Below, piece by piece: positions 25,015 to 33,288 of a stretch of 64,000 bases of DNA. The first letter of the stretch is position 1; each line of letters starts with the position of its first letter. This DNA is from CAWCFV01 sp963794995. GTDB lineage: Bacteria > Actinomycetota > Actinomycetes > JACCUZ01. The translations under genes were made by a program, and so were the position numbers. The stretch is from contig CAWCFV010000002.1 in assembly GCA_963794995.1 (NCBI GenBank), positions 558,001 through 622,000 of the forward strand, written 5' to 3'. Under the pieces are notes generated by a model. That model saw nothing but the letters and a program-made list of their open reading frames with translations, was not told the origin of the DNA and made no database searches.

Positions 25015-26190
25015 GTGCTCTCGCCCTACCGCCACCTGCTCGCGACGCCGGGCGGGCTGCGCTTCTCCACGGCCGCGTTCGTCGCCCGGCTGCCGATCGC
25101 GATGGTCGGCCTCGGCATCGTCCTGCTGGTCGTCGCGGAGACCGGCCGCTACGGCCGGGCCGGCGCCATGTCGGCGACGTTCGCCCTGGTCAACGCCGTC
25201 TCCGCCCCGCTGATCGCCCGGCTCGTGGACCGGTTCGGCCAGCGGAAGGTCCTGAGCCGCTCGGTCCCGGTGCACGGCGTGGCCGTCGTCGCGTTCGTGG
25301 CACTGGTGAGTGCCGGAGCACCCGACGCGGCGCAGGTGGCCTCGGTCGTGGTGGCCGGCGTGTTCGGGCCCTCGATCGGCTCCCTCGTCCGCGCCCGGTG
25401 GGGCTACGTGCTCGGGCCCGACCCGCGCCTGAGTACCGCCTACGCGTTCGAGTCGGTGCTCGACGAGCTGATCTTCGTGCTCGGACCGCTGCTCGTCACG
25501 CTGCTCGCGACCCTGGTCGCCGCGGAGGCGGGCCTGCTCGTGGCCGCCGTGCTGGTCCTGCTCGGCACGGCGGCCCTGCTCGCCCACCGGGAGAGCGAGC
25601 CGCCCGCCTCGGAGCACGGTGCCGCCCACCCGGCGGCGCTGCGCAGCCCCGGCCTGCCGCTGCTCATGCTGGTCATGGTGTTCGTCGGCGGGGTCTTCGG
25701 CGCGGTGGAGATCTCGGCGGTCGCCTTCGCGGACGACGCCGGCCGGCGCGCGCTCGCCGGGCCGCTGCTGGCCTGCTACGCCGGGGGCAGCATGCTCTCG
25801 GGGCTGGTGTTCGGTGCCGTGCCGCCCGCCCTGCCGCGGCGGCGCAGCATGCTCGTCGGCAGCGCCGTGATGACCGCCACCGTGGCCGTCCTGCCCTTCG
25901 TCCGCGGGGTGCCGCTGCTGGCTGCGCTGCTCGTCCTCTGCGGGATCGGCATCGCCCCGACGCTCATCTCGGGGTTCTCCCTGGTCGAGCGCATCGTGCC
26001 GACGGCGGCGGTCACCGAGGGGCTCACCTGGACGACGACCGGCCTGATCGTCGGCTTCTCGGCCTCCACCTGGCTCGCGGGCCACCTGGTCGACGCGGCC
26101 GGCGTGCCGTGGGCGTTCACGGTGGCGACCGGGTCGGGCGTGCTGGCGCTGGCCGTCGGGCTGGCGTCCTACCGCCGACTTCCGGCGTGA
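25015..26190 (+). CDS. MFS transporter
   Basis: 391 aa with about twelve transmembrane segments. It starts at GTG 25015 (VLSPYRHLLATPGGLRFSTAAFVARLPIAMVG). The loop between helices 2 and 3 holds the MFS signature-like LVDRFGQRKVL near residue 75. The frame is open for hundreds of codons upstream, antisense to ferrochelatase; that part is not coding. Substrate is unknown. Sequence style is that of the small-molecule or drug efflux type often found beside hemH in actinobacteria. Confidence 0.9.
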   Translation: MLSPYRHLLATPGGLRFSTAAFVARLPIAMVGLGIVLLVVAETGRYGRAGAMSATFALVNAVSAPLIARLVDRFGQRKVLSRSVPVHGVAVVAFVALVSAGAPDAAQVASVVVAGVFGPSIGSLVRARWGYVLGPDPRLSTAYAFESVLDELIFVLGPLLVTLLATLVAAEAGLLVAAVLVLLGTAALLAHRESEPPASEHGAAHPAALRSPGLPLLMLVMVFVGGVFGAVEISAVAFADDAGRRALAGPLLACYAGGSMLSGLVFGAVPPALPRRRSMLVGSAVMTATVAVLPFVRGVPLLAALLVLCGIGIAPTLISGFSLVERIVPTAAVTEGLTWTTTGLIVGFSASTWLAGHLVDAAGVPWAFTVATGSGVLALAVGLASYRRLPA

Positions 26191-26326
26191 CTGCCCACCG
26201 CCGTCGCGGGGCCGGCGAGTTGTCGACAAATAGTGGTGTCGGCCGGGCGCGCCTTCCCGGTGCGCCCCCCGCCGCGTCCTAGGCTCGCGGCAGTCGGACC
26301 AGGACCCGATGCGACGGAGGACGACC

Positions 26327-27202
26327 ATGGGCGACGCGGCGGACGAGAAGCCCGGTGCCGGTGTCACCGACCTCAGGCTCGTCGCACTGACCCCCGAGCG
26401 CAGCCACCTGGTGCTCGAGGACGACGACAGCAGGCAGTTCCGCGTGCCGGTCGACGAGCGGCTGGCGAACGCCCTGCGCTCCCCGGAGCGCGCCCGACCC
26501 GACGGTGCCCGACGAGACGGCCAGCTGGAGATCGCCTTGGAGAGTCAGCTCACACCCCGCGAGATCCAGAGCCGCATCCGCGGCGGTCACAGCATCGACG
26601 AGGTCGCCGTGGCGGCGGGCATCAGCACCGAGCGGGTCGAGCGGTACGCCACGCCCGTGCTGGCCGAGCGGGCGCACGTCGTCGAGCAGGCCCAGCGGGC
26701 ACCCGGCCGGCGGGCCACCGGCGGCAGCGCACCTGCACTGCTCGAGCTGGTCGCCGCCCGCCTGGCCGAGGCCCAGATCACCGCCGACGCGGTCGCCTGG
26801 GACGCGTGGCGCGGTGACGACGACCGCTGGACGGTCAGCGCCACCTACCCCGGCACCGCACGCGAGCGGGTCGCGACCTGGACGTTCGACCCGCGCGGCC
26901 GGGTGCTGGCGCCGGCCGACGACGAGGCCCGCTGGCTGGCCGGCGACGACGCCGCCGAGCGCGTCGCGGACGACCGGCCGGCCGCGATCCGGCGGCTGTC
27001 TGCGGTTCCCGGCACCGGTGACGGCGAGCCGGCGTCGCCGGCCGACGAGGTGTACGACCGCGAGGCCGACGAGGCGCGCGACTCGGGCCGGCACGAGGGC
27101 CCCGCCGAGCCGGTCCGTCAGGCCGCCGCGGCGGCACGCGGCCGGCGACCCGCGGTCCCCGCCTTCGACGACATCATGTTCGGCCCCCGGCGCCGCGACT
27201 GA
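26327..27202 (+). CDS. sepH: Septation protein SepH (DUF3071)
   Basis: 291 aa cell-division protein that in Streptomyces and mycobacteria binds FtsZ and stimulates its assembly. The conserved N-terminal domain contains LRLVALTPERSHLVLEDDD and, near residue 70, SQLTPREIQSRIRGGHSIDEVAVAAGI, which looks like a helix-turn-helix. The C-terminal half is variable and acidic, ending in the conserved FDDIMFGPRRRD. The ATG at 26327 has GGAGG seven bases upstream. The next gene is convergent, 25 bp away. Confidence 0.93.
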   Translation: MGDAADEKPGAGVTDLRLVALTPERSHLVLEDDDSRQFRVPVDERLANALRSPERARPDGARRDGQLEIALESQLTPREIQSRIRGGHSIDEVAVAAGISTERVERYATPVLAERAHVVEQAQRAPGRRATGGSAPALLELVAARLAEAQITADAVAWDAWRGDDDRWTVSATYPGTARERVATWTFDPRGRVLAPADDEARWLAGDDAAERVADDRPAAIRRLSAVPGTGDGEPASPADEVYDREADEARDSGRHEGPAEPVRQAAAAARGRRPAVPAFDDIMFGPRRRD

Positions 27203-27220
27203 CGCCCGTCCGGCCGGGCG
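27203..27220. terminator. Possible bidirectional terminator between sepH and tdk
   Basis: CGCCCG and CGGGCG arms separated by six bases lie in the 25-bp gap between two convergent genes. The short GC-rich stem could end both transcripts. There is no T-run. Confidence 0.35.
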
Positions 27221-27227
27221 CCGTCCG

Positions 27228-27926
27228 TCAGCGGGTGATGCGGGCCGGCCGCGGCGGGAGCGCGCACGCCGCCAGGTCGAACGGGAGCGAGTCCGCCTCC
27301 AGCGCCGCGACCCGGACCAGCGCCTCCTGCGACGCCGCCGTCATGCGGCGCATGTGGTGGCGCCGGCAGAGGACCTCGTAGCCGACCGAGTCGCCGGCCT
27401 CGGTGTCGCCGACGACGACCTGCTCGCCCTCGACCACCATCACGCCGTTGACCGTGCGCGCGTTGTGCGTGGCGCGCTGGCCGCACCAGCACAGCGCCTC
27501 GACCTGCGGCACCTGGACCCGGTCGGCCAGCTCGATGAGCCGCCGAGACCCCGGGAACAGCTGGGTCCGGAAGTCCGCCGTGATCCCGAAGCAGTAGACG
27601 TCGACGGCCATCTCGTCGACGACCCGGGCCAGCTGCTCGGCCTGCCGCGGCGAGTAGAACTGCGCCTCGTCGCAGATCAGGTAGTCGACGCGGCCCCCGT
27701 TGATCCGCTCGTCGGCCACGACGTCCCAGAAGTCGAGGTGGTCGGTGACCTCGATCGCGTCGGTCGAGAGACCGAGCCGGCTGGACAGCGTCGCGGACCC
27801 GGCGCGGTCGAGCTTGGTGAAGATCAGGCCGACGCGGCCCCGCGCCCGGTGGTTGTGGTCGACCTGCAGGGCCAGCGTGGACTTCCCGCAGTCCATCGTG
27901 CCGGAGAAGAAGACGAGCTCGGGCAT
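27228..27926 (-). CDS. tdk: Thymidine kinase
   Basis: 232 aa type II thymidine kinase of the TK1 family, salvaging thymidine to dTMP. Walker A GTMDCGKST is at residues 10-18, the Walker B-like ICDEAQFYS near residue 90, and the lasso/zinc domain cysteines lie in ALCWCGQRATHNAR and LCRRHH near residues 155 and 190. The ATG at 27926 gives the typical MPELVFFSGTMDCGKS start. The frame is open 17 codons upstream without similarity. Confidence 0.94.
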   Translation of the reverse strand: MPELVFFSGTMDCGKSTLALQVDHNHRARGRVGLIFTKLDRAGSATLSSRLGLSTDAIEVTDHLDFWDVVADERINGGRVDYLICDEAQFYSPRQAEQLARVVDEMAVDVYCFGITADFRTQLFPGSRRLIELADRVQVPQVEALCWCGQRATHNARTVNGVMVVEGEQVVVGDTEAGDSVGYEVLCRRHHMRRMTAASQEALVRVAALEADSLPFDLAACALPPRPARITR

Positions 27927-28040
27927 CGCGGGTCGGGCTCCTCGCAGCGCACCTCGACGGGTCGGGACCGAGCCCATGGTGCCACCCGCCGGCGGTCCGT
28001 GACCGACCGGGGACGCGCTCGTTGACCAGGATGCAGCCGG

Positions 28041-28075
28041 GCTGGTCGCACCGCGGCGGGGACGGTGCGACCAGC
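28041..28075 (-). terminator. Stem-loop terminator downstream of the phosphatase gene
   Basis: A perfect 13-bp inverted repeat (GCTGGTCGCACCG, 9-nt loop, matching arm) lies 56 bp beyond the stop codon at 28132, between that gene and the thymidine kinase start. It is the strongest structure in the 205-bp gap. There is no T-run. Confidence 0.6.
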
Positions 28076-28087
28076 GATCCGGCCCCG

Positions 28088-28147
28088 CGTCTCCGTCCGT
28101 GTGAACGCGTCTCGGCCCGTGTGAACGCGTCTCAGCCCGTGTGGACG
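28088..28147. repeat. Three tandem 20-bp repeats at the phosphatase 3' end
   Basis: Three head-to-tail copies of a 20-bp unit, CGTCTCGGCCCGTGTGAACG with two or three differences per copy. The third copy contains the last codons and TGA of the phosphatase gene (the His-Thr-Gly ending), so the gene's tail has been duplicated twice into its 3' untranslated region. Confidence 0.75.
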
Positions 28148-29265
28148 AGCAGCGGGACCTCGAGCTCGTCGGTGGTGACCCCCCCGTGGACCCCGACCAG
28201 GCCCAGGACGAACGGCGGCAGCGACCGGGAGTCGACGACCACGTGGTCGCGGCGGGCCAGGGCCAGCAGGTCGCCGAGCCGGCCCCGTACCTCGTCGCGG
28301 ACCACCGGCCCGTAGAGGCCGGCGTCCACGGCCGCGTCCCGGTCGAGCACCCAGAACGCGTCGCCCAGCGTGGCCTGCCAGGCGGCGCGGACGTCGGCCA
28401 GGGCGCCGTCGCGGACGTGGACCTGGACGCCGCGCAGGTCTCCCGACAGGGCCTCGACCCCGGCGTCGAGGGCCGGCGTCCGTGCGACGTCCCAGCGGTG
28501 CCCTGGCGGGGCGTCGACCATCCCGTGGTCCGAGGTCACCACCAGGGTGGTCCCCGCCGGCAGCGCGTCGGCGAGCTGCTCCACCCAGTGGTCCACCCGG
28601 CCGAGCTCGGCGCGCCACGCCTCGCTGCACACGCCGGCCCGGTGACCGGTGGCGTCGAGGTCGCCGTAGTACACGTACGCGAGCGAGCGCCCAGGTCCGC
28701 GCACCGCGGCGGCCGTCGCGGCGACGCGTTCGCCGCCCGACTCGGCCGCCGCGTACCGGCCACCGCGCAGGCCGGCCTCGGTGAGCCCCTGCCCGTCGAA
28801 GGCCGCCGGCCCGACCCGGGTCACCTGCACCCCCGCCGCCTCGGCGCGCTCGAAGGCCGTCGACCGCGGCTGCAGGGCCCGCAGGTCGGCCTCGGCCGGG
28901 ATCGCGAGGGTGTTGAGCAGCTGACCGCCGGACAGCCGGAGCACCAGCCCGGTGATGCCGTGCTCGCCGGGTGTCAGGCCGGTGCCGAGGGACGTGAGGG
29001 CGATGGGCGTGGTCGTCGGGAACACGCTGGTCAGGGTGGCCGAGTCAGGGGCGTCGCGCAGGGCGGTGAGGTAGGGCGCCAGCGCGGCGTGCTCGTGCAA
29101 CGCCGAGCTGCCGAGGCCGTCCACGAGGGCGACGACGACACGCGAGGCGGGGTCCATCGCCGGGCCGGTGCGCTCCCCGGCCACGCCCAGTGCGGTGAGG
29201 ACTGCCGGCAGGACGTCGGCGAGCGACCCGCCGCCGTACCGGGGCGGGAGGAGCTCGGCAGTCAC
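28132..29265 (-). CDS. Alkaline phosphatase superfamily protein (nucleotide pyrophosphatase/phosphodiesterase type)
   Basis: 377 aa. The metal-binding VVALVDGLGSSAL is near residue 40, the nucleophile Thr lies in SVFPTTTPIALTSLGTG near residue 80, and the second metal site TSDHGMVDAPPGHRWD is near residue 250. These are the hallmarks of type I phosphodiesterase/nucleotide pyrophosphatases. No signal peptide is seen, so it should be cytoplasmic; the substrate is unknown. GTG at 29265 overlaps the DUF5998 stop (GTGA), which supports this start. Confidence 0.9.
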   Translation of the reverse strand: MTAELLPPRYGGGSLADVLPAVLTALGVAGERTGPAMDPASRVVVALVDGLGSSALHEHAALAPYLTALRDAPDSATLTSVFPTTTPIALTSLGTGLTPGEHGITGLVLRLSGGQLLNTLAIPAEADLRALQPRSTAFERAEAAGVQVTRVGPAAFDGQGLTEAGLRGGRYAAAESGGERVAATAAAVRGPGRSLAYVYYGDLDATGHRAGVCSEAWRAELGRVDHWVEQLADALPAGTTLVVTSDHGMVDAPPGHRWDVARTPALDAGVEALSGDLRGVQVHVRDGALADVRAAWQATLGDAFWVLDRDAAVDAGLYGPVVRDEVRGRLGDLLALARRDHVVVDSRSLPPFVLGLVGVHGGVTTDELEVPLLVHTG

Positions 29266-29831
29266 CGACCGGTGGCGCGGGAGAGCGCCGCGGCGAACCC
29301 CAGCAGCCGTGCGACGGCGTCGGCTCCCTCGGCCGCCTCGCTGACCCGCAGCGCGATGTCGTCGGCCGAGGCCGTCCCCGTGTAGCCGTGGTCGGCCTCG
29401 CAGTCGGGGTCGGAGCAACCGGCGGGCTCGAGGTCGAGCCGGCTCACGGCGCCCCAGCCGATGGTGACGGTGACCTCGCGGGGCGGTGTGCCGCCGCGGT
29501 AGGCCACCGGGTCGGTGACCACGCGGTTGACCACGACGGAGCGGACCGACGACAGCGGGACGGCCTCGGTGGACGCGGTGACGAACGGGGCCGGGGTCAC
29601 CTCGTCGGCGGGGTGGTCGTCGGCGTGACCGAGCACGAGACGTCCCGGGGTCAGCACGAGCACGGTGACGTGCCGGCGCACCTCGTCGGAGTCGAAGGTC
29701 GTCTCCTGGTGGACGACGAACGCCTCGATCTCGTCACCGGCGACGGCCGCGTCGACGGCGTCGCCGACCAGCTCGGGGTAGTAGCCGGCCCGCTCGATCG
29801 CCGCGCGCAGCCCCGCCAGGGAGGTGTCCAT
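29262..29831 (-). CDS. DUF5998 family protein
   Basis: 189 aa conserved actinobacterial protein of unknown function. The middle shows alternating strands, VTVLVLTPGRLVLGHADDH and AVPLSSVRSVVVNRVV, like a PH-like or sensor domain that reports on a stored value. A CSDPDCEADHGYTG loop near residue 145 is conserved and could bind metal. Two ATGs lie at 29840 and 29831; the second is preferred because GCAAGG lies nine bases before it and is too close to the first. It is coupled to the phosphatase downstream. Confidence 0.82.
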   Translation of the reverse strand: MDTSLAGLRAAIERAGYYPELVGDAVDAAVAGDEIEAFVVHQETTFDSDEVRRHVTVLVLTPGRLVLGHADDHPADEVTPAPFVTASTEAVPLSSVRSVVVNRVVTDPVAYRGGTPPREVTVTIGWGAVSRLDLEPAGCSDPDCEADHGYTGTASADDIALRVSEAAEGADAVARLLGFAAALSRATGR

Positions 29832-29899
29832 GTGGACCATCCTTGCACCCGGACGGCCCCGGCGGCGCTGCCCTGGGGACCGCCCCCTCCGCGGCCGGG

Positions 29900-32545
29900 T
29901 CACCGGCCGAGGGAGCGGCCCGCGCGCTCGGCGCGCGCCTGGGGACGGGCCAGCCGGCCGGTGGCAGCCAGCACCGCGGCTCCCCCGGGCGCGGCCACGA
30001 CCGGGTTGAGCTCCAGCGCGGCGACCTCGGGCAGGTCGTCGGCGAGGCGCGCCAGGCGGGCGAGCAGGTCCTCCAGCGCGGCGACGTCGACGGGCTCGCT
30101 GCCGTCGTGGCCCAGCAGCAGCGGGGCGGCCCGGACTCCGCGCACGAGCGCGGCCAGGTCGGTGTCGGTCAACGGCGGGACGCCGTACGAGCGGTCGCCG
30201 AGCAGGTCGGTGGCCACCCCGCCCAGCCCGAAGGACAGCACCGGCCCGAACAGCGGGTCCTCGACGGTCGCCAGCCGGGTCGCGACGCCGGTCGGCGCCA
30301 TCGCCTGCACGACGAAGTCGCCGGCCTCGGCACCCAGCCGGGTCCGCATCGCCTCGTACGCGGCGCGGACCTCGTCGGCGTCGGTCAGGTCGAGCCGGAC
30401 ACCGCCGAGCTCGCGGCGGTGCCGCAGGTGAGCCGCCGTGGCCTTCAGCGCGACCGGGTACCCCAGGGCGTCCGCCGCGGCCACGGCGTGGTCAGCGGTC
30501 GGGGCCGGGCAGACGTCCCACAGGTCGATGCCGTAGCAGGCGAGCAGCTCCTTCAGCGCGCGGTGGTCGAGCACCGCGTCGTCACCCCCGGCCAGCTGCT
30601 CGGCCACCAGTGCCCGGGCGGCCCGGACGTCCATCCCGGACGGGGACACGCTGTGCCCGGCCGGCGTGGCGCGCCAGTCGGCGTAGGTCGAGACGAGGGC
30701 CAGGGCCGTGACGGCGTCCTCGGGGGTCGCGTACGACGGCACCGACCCGGCCCCGCCGTCCGGTGCGCGCAGCGCCTCGGGCACGCCGGGCATCCCGAGG
30801 AACGACGAGACGACCGTCTTCTCCTGTGCGGCCGAGGCCGACGCGAGCACCCGCGCGACCGCCGAGCCCGGCGTCGCGAGCGGCGGGATGAACAGCGCCA
30901 CCACGGAGTCGACGGCCTCGTCGCCGAAGGCCTCGGCGAGGGCACCCGCGAAGTCCTCGGCGGTGGCGTCGGCCGTGAGGTCGCGGCGCCGTACGACGTC
31001 CAGACCGGACTCCTCGCAGGCGTCCACGGCCAGCAGCCCGAGGGCTGCCGAGTTGCCGACCACTGCCACCCGCCGCCCGCGCGGCAGCGGCTGGGTCGCG
31101 ACCAGCGCGGCCACGTCGAACATCTCGTGGATCGACCGGGCCCGGATCACCCCCGCGCGGCGGAACAGGGCGTCGACGGCGGCCGCCGGCGCCTCGGTCC
31201 GGCGCACCTGGTGGCCGCCGGGTGCCTCGCCGCGGAACCGGCCGGACTTCACGACCACGACGGGCTTCTGCCGCGAGATCCGGCGGGCCAGCCGGCTGAA
31301 CTTCCGCGGGTTCCCGAGGGACTCGAGGTAGAGCAGCACCGCGTCTGTCCCGTCGTCCTCCTCCCAGTACTGGAGCAGGTCGTTGCCGCTGACGTCGACG
31401 CGGTTGCCCGCGGAGACGAACGTGGACAGCCCGAGGCCGCGGTGCACCACGTTGTCCAGCAGGGCGATTCCCAGCGCGCCGGACTGCGAGAAGAAGCCGA
31501 GGCGACCGCGCGGCGGGACGACCGGAGACAGGCTCGCGTTCAACGCTCCCTCGGGGCCGGTGGTGATGAGTCCCAGGGTCGCCGGCCCGAGCACCCGCAT
31601 GCCGCTGCCCCGCGCCCTGGCGACGAGCTGCTGCTGCAGCACCTCGCCCTCGGCCCCGGCCTCGGCGAAGCCGGTGGACATGACGACGAGCCCGCGCACG
31701 CCGACGGCCGCGCAGTCGACGACCACCGCCTCGACCTCGGCAGCGGGGACCGCCACGACGACCAGGTCGACCGGGCCGGGGACGTCCCGGACGCTGGGGA
31801 CCGAGGCAACGCCCGCGACCTCCTCGGCCTCCCGGTTCACGACGTGGACGCGTCCGGCGTACCCGCCGTCGAGCAGGTGCCGCAGGACGACGTGCCCGAG
31901 GCTGGTCGGGCTGCGACCGGCGCCGACGACGACCACCGAGCGCGGCTCGAGCAGCTGCCGCACGCTGCGTGCCTCGGCCCGGTGCTCGCGGGCGTACGCG
32001 ACGGCGAGCGAGTCCTCGGTCGGCTCCAGGTCGAAGGCCAGCCGGACGACCCCGTCGTCGAAGGCCCGGTCGACGACGTAGCCGGCCTCGCTGAAGACGT
32101 TGAGCATCCGGCCGTTCACCGGCAGCACGTCGGCGACGAAGCGCGAGATGCCCAGCTCGCGGGCAGCAGCGGCGATGTGCTCGAGGAAGACGCTGCCCAG
32201 ACCGCGGCCCTGGTGGGCGTCCTCGATGTTGAACGCCACCTCGGCCTCGTTCGCCGCGGTGCGCTCGTAGCGCACGACCCCGATCATCTCCTCGTTGATG
32301 GTCGCGATCAGAGCGGCGCGGTCACGGTGGTCGACGACCGTGAAGCGCTCGACGTCCCGGTCGGAGATCCGGCGGTAGAGCGAGAAGAACCGGTTGTAGA
32401 TGGTCTCGTCGGACAGGCGGTCGTAGAACCGGCGCAGCCGCTCGTCGTCGGTGGGCAGGATGGGCCGTAGGTGCGCCGTCCCCCCGTCGCGAAGGACGAC
32501 GTCGGCCTCCCAGTGCGCCGGGTAGCCGCCCTCGCCGTCGTCCAC
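29900..32545 (-). CDS. Fused GNAT N-acetyltransferase and NDP-forming acyl-CoA synthetase
   Basis: 881 aa. Residues about 15-175 form a GNAT domain with the acetyl-CoA loop DAHQGRGLGSVFLEH. Residues about 190-320 are a CoA-binding Rossmann domain (RSVVVVGAGRSPTSLGH), followed by succinyl-CoA-ligase-like domains (SGALGIALLDN; AVVGNSAALGLLAVDA) and an ATP-grasp domain from about 650 on (YPVALKATAAHLRHR). Related proteins acetylate lysines of acyl-CoA synthetases, and the synthetase half acts either as an acetate-CoA ligase or as a regulatory sensor. It is a single gene with no coupled neighbour. Confidence 0.9.
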   Translation of the reverse strand: MDDGEGGYPAHWEADVVLRDGGTAHLRPILPTDDERLRRFYDRLSDETIYNRFFSLYRRISDRDVERFTVVDHRDRAALIATINEEMIGVVRYERTAANEAEVAFNIEDAHQGRGLGSVFLEHIAAAARELGISRFVADVLPVNGRMLNVFSEAGYVVDRAFDDGVVRLAFDLEPTEDSLAVAYAREHRAEARSVRQLLEPRSVVVVGAGRSPTSLGHVVLRHLLDGGYAGRVHVVNREAEEVAGVASVPSVRDVPGPVDLVVVAVPAAEVEAVVVDCAAVGVRGLVVMSTGFAEAGAEGEVLQQQLVARARGSGMRVLGPATLGLITTGPEGALNASLSPVVPPRGRLGFFSQSGALGIALLDNVVHRGLGLSTFVSAGNRVDVSGNDLLQYWEEDDGTDAVLLYLESLGNPRKFSRLARRISRQKPVVVVKSGRFRGEAPGGHQVRRTEAPAAAVDALFRRAGVIRARSIHEMFDVAALVATQPLPRGRRVAVVGNSAALGLLAVDACEESGLDVVRRRDLTADATAEDFAGALAEAFGDEAVDSVVALFIPPLATPGSAVARVLASASAAQEKTVVSSFLGMPGVPEALRAPDGGAGSVPSYATPEDAVTALALVSTYADWRATPAGHSVSPSGMDVRAARALVAEQLAGGDDAVLDHRALKELLACYGIDLWDVCPAPTADHAVAAADALGYPVALKATAAHLRHRRELGGVRLDLTDADEVRAAYEAMRTRLGAEAGDFVVQAMAPTGVATRLATVEDPLFGPVLSFGLGGVATDLLGDRSYGVPPLTDTDLAALVRGVRAAPLLLGHDGSEPVDVAALEDLLARLARLADDLPEVAALELNPVVAAPGGAAVLAATGRLARPQARAERAGRSLGR

Positions 32546-32561
32546 CCCCCGAGGCTAGCGA

Positions 32562-32607
32562 GCATGCGCGATCCGCCCGCGCCCGCGCCCGGGTGGATCG
32601 CGCATGC
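32562..32607. repeat. Palindromic repeat, copy 1
   Basis: An 18-bp inverted repeat with left arm GCATGCGCGATCCGCCCG, 10-nt loop and one mismatch in the right arm. It lies upstream of the PPOX gene, between it and the divergent acetyltransferase fusion. An almost identical copy lies just beyond the other end of the same gene (33193-33238). Confidence 0.85.
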
Positions 32608-32648
32608 CTGGTGGCGCGACTGTCAGTGGCCGGGCCTAGACAGGCGGC

Positions 32649-33182
32649 ATGCGATGGCGCGACCTTCAGGAGCAACAGCCGAGGCTCGGGGCGATCGTCC
32701 GCGACCGGCTGGTCGGACCAGGCGTCCTGCTGGTAGTGACGATCCGCCGGGACGGGACGCCGCGACTGAGCCCGGTGGAGCCGTTCGTCCTCGACGGCGA
32801 CCTCTGGTTGTCGATGCTGCTCGGCTCCCGCAAGGCGGCCGACCTCGTCCGCGACCCGCGCGTGCTGGTCCACAGCACCGTCACCGGTCCGGAGGGTGAC
32901 GACGGCGAGGTCAAGGTCCGCGGTACTGCCGCGCAGGTGTCGGACGAGACCACTCAGCGCCGCTACGCGGACGCGGTCTCCGCGGCGCTGCCGTGGTCGC
33001 CGGAGGTCGGCCGTTTCCACTTGTTCAGGATCGAGGTGCAGGACGTGACGTACCTGCGCTACGACAACGCGTCCGGCGACCAGTACCTCGTTCGCTGGCC
33101 GGCCGGCATCGAGTCCGTCCGGCGCGGGACGTCTGCCACGTCGGTCAGCGGCCCGGAACCGACCAGCGGCATCCTGGTGTGA
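32649..33182 (+). CDS. Pyridoxamine 5'-phosphate oxidase (PPOX) family protein
   Basis: 177 aa split-barrel flavin-binding protein. The N-terminal barrel holds GVLLVVTIRRDGTPRLSPVEPFVLDGDLWLSMLLGS, the usual FMN or F420 binding face. Family members in actinobacteria are F420- or FMN-dependent reductases or haem oxygenases; the substrate is unknown here. The ATG at 32649 gives a typical start. The gene stands alone between two copies of a palindromic repeat. Confidence 0.87.
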   Translation: MRWRDLQEQQPRLGAIVRDRLVGPGVLLVVTIRRDGTPRLSPVEPFVLDGDLWLSMLLGSRKAADLVRDPRVLVHSTVTGPEGDDGEVKVRGTAAQVSDETTQRRYADAVSAALPWSPEVGRFHLFRIEVQDVTYLRYDNASGDQYLVRWPAGIESVRRGTSATSVSGPEPTSGILV

Positions 33183-33192
33183 AGGTCATCCA

Positions 33193-33238
33193 GCATGCGC
33201 GATCCGCCCGCGCCCGCGGCCGGGCGGATCGCGCATGC
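33193..33238. repeat. Palindromic repeat, copy 2
   Basis: A perfect 18-bp inverted repeat (GCATGCGCGATCCGCCCG and its complement around a 10-nt loop). It starts 10 bp after the PPOX stop codon and matches copy 1 at 32562-32607 at nearly every base, loop included. It may act as a terminator, but the pairing of copies suggests a REP-like mobile palindrome. Confidence 0.88.
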
Positions 33239-33288
33239 CTGGCATGACGGGGGGGTCTGGGGCGGGGCCCGCCCGATAGCGTGCCCGG

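Noticed and set aside
24952..26367. Upstream extension of the ferrochelatase frame
   Set aside because: This part is antisense to the MFS transporter gene and codes for Gln/Arg/His-rich sequence; GTG at 24951 gives the true N-terminus.
29843..32470. 875-codon open frame opposite the acetyltransferase fusion
   Set aside because: Antisense shadow of a well-supported 881-residue protein; no recognisable domain.
32546..33288. Insertion sequence around the PPOX gene, suggested by the flanking repeats
   Set aside because: No transposase gene or target-site duplication was found; the repeats are palindromes, not terminal inverted repeats of one element.
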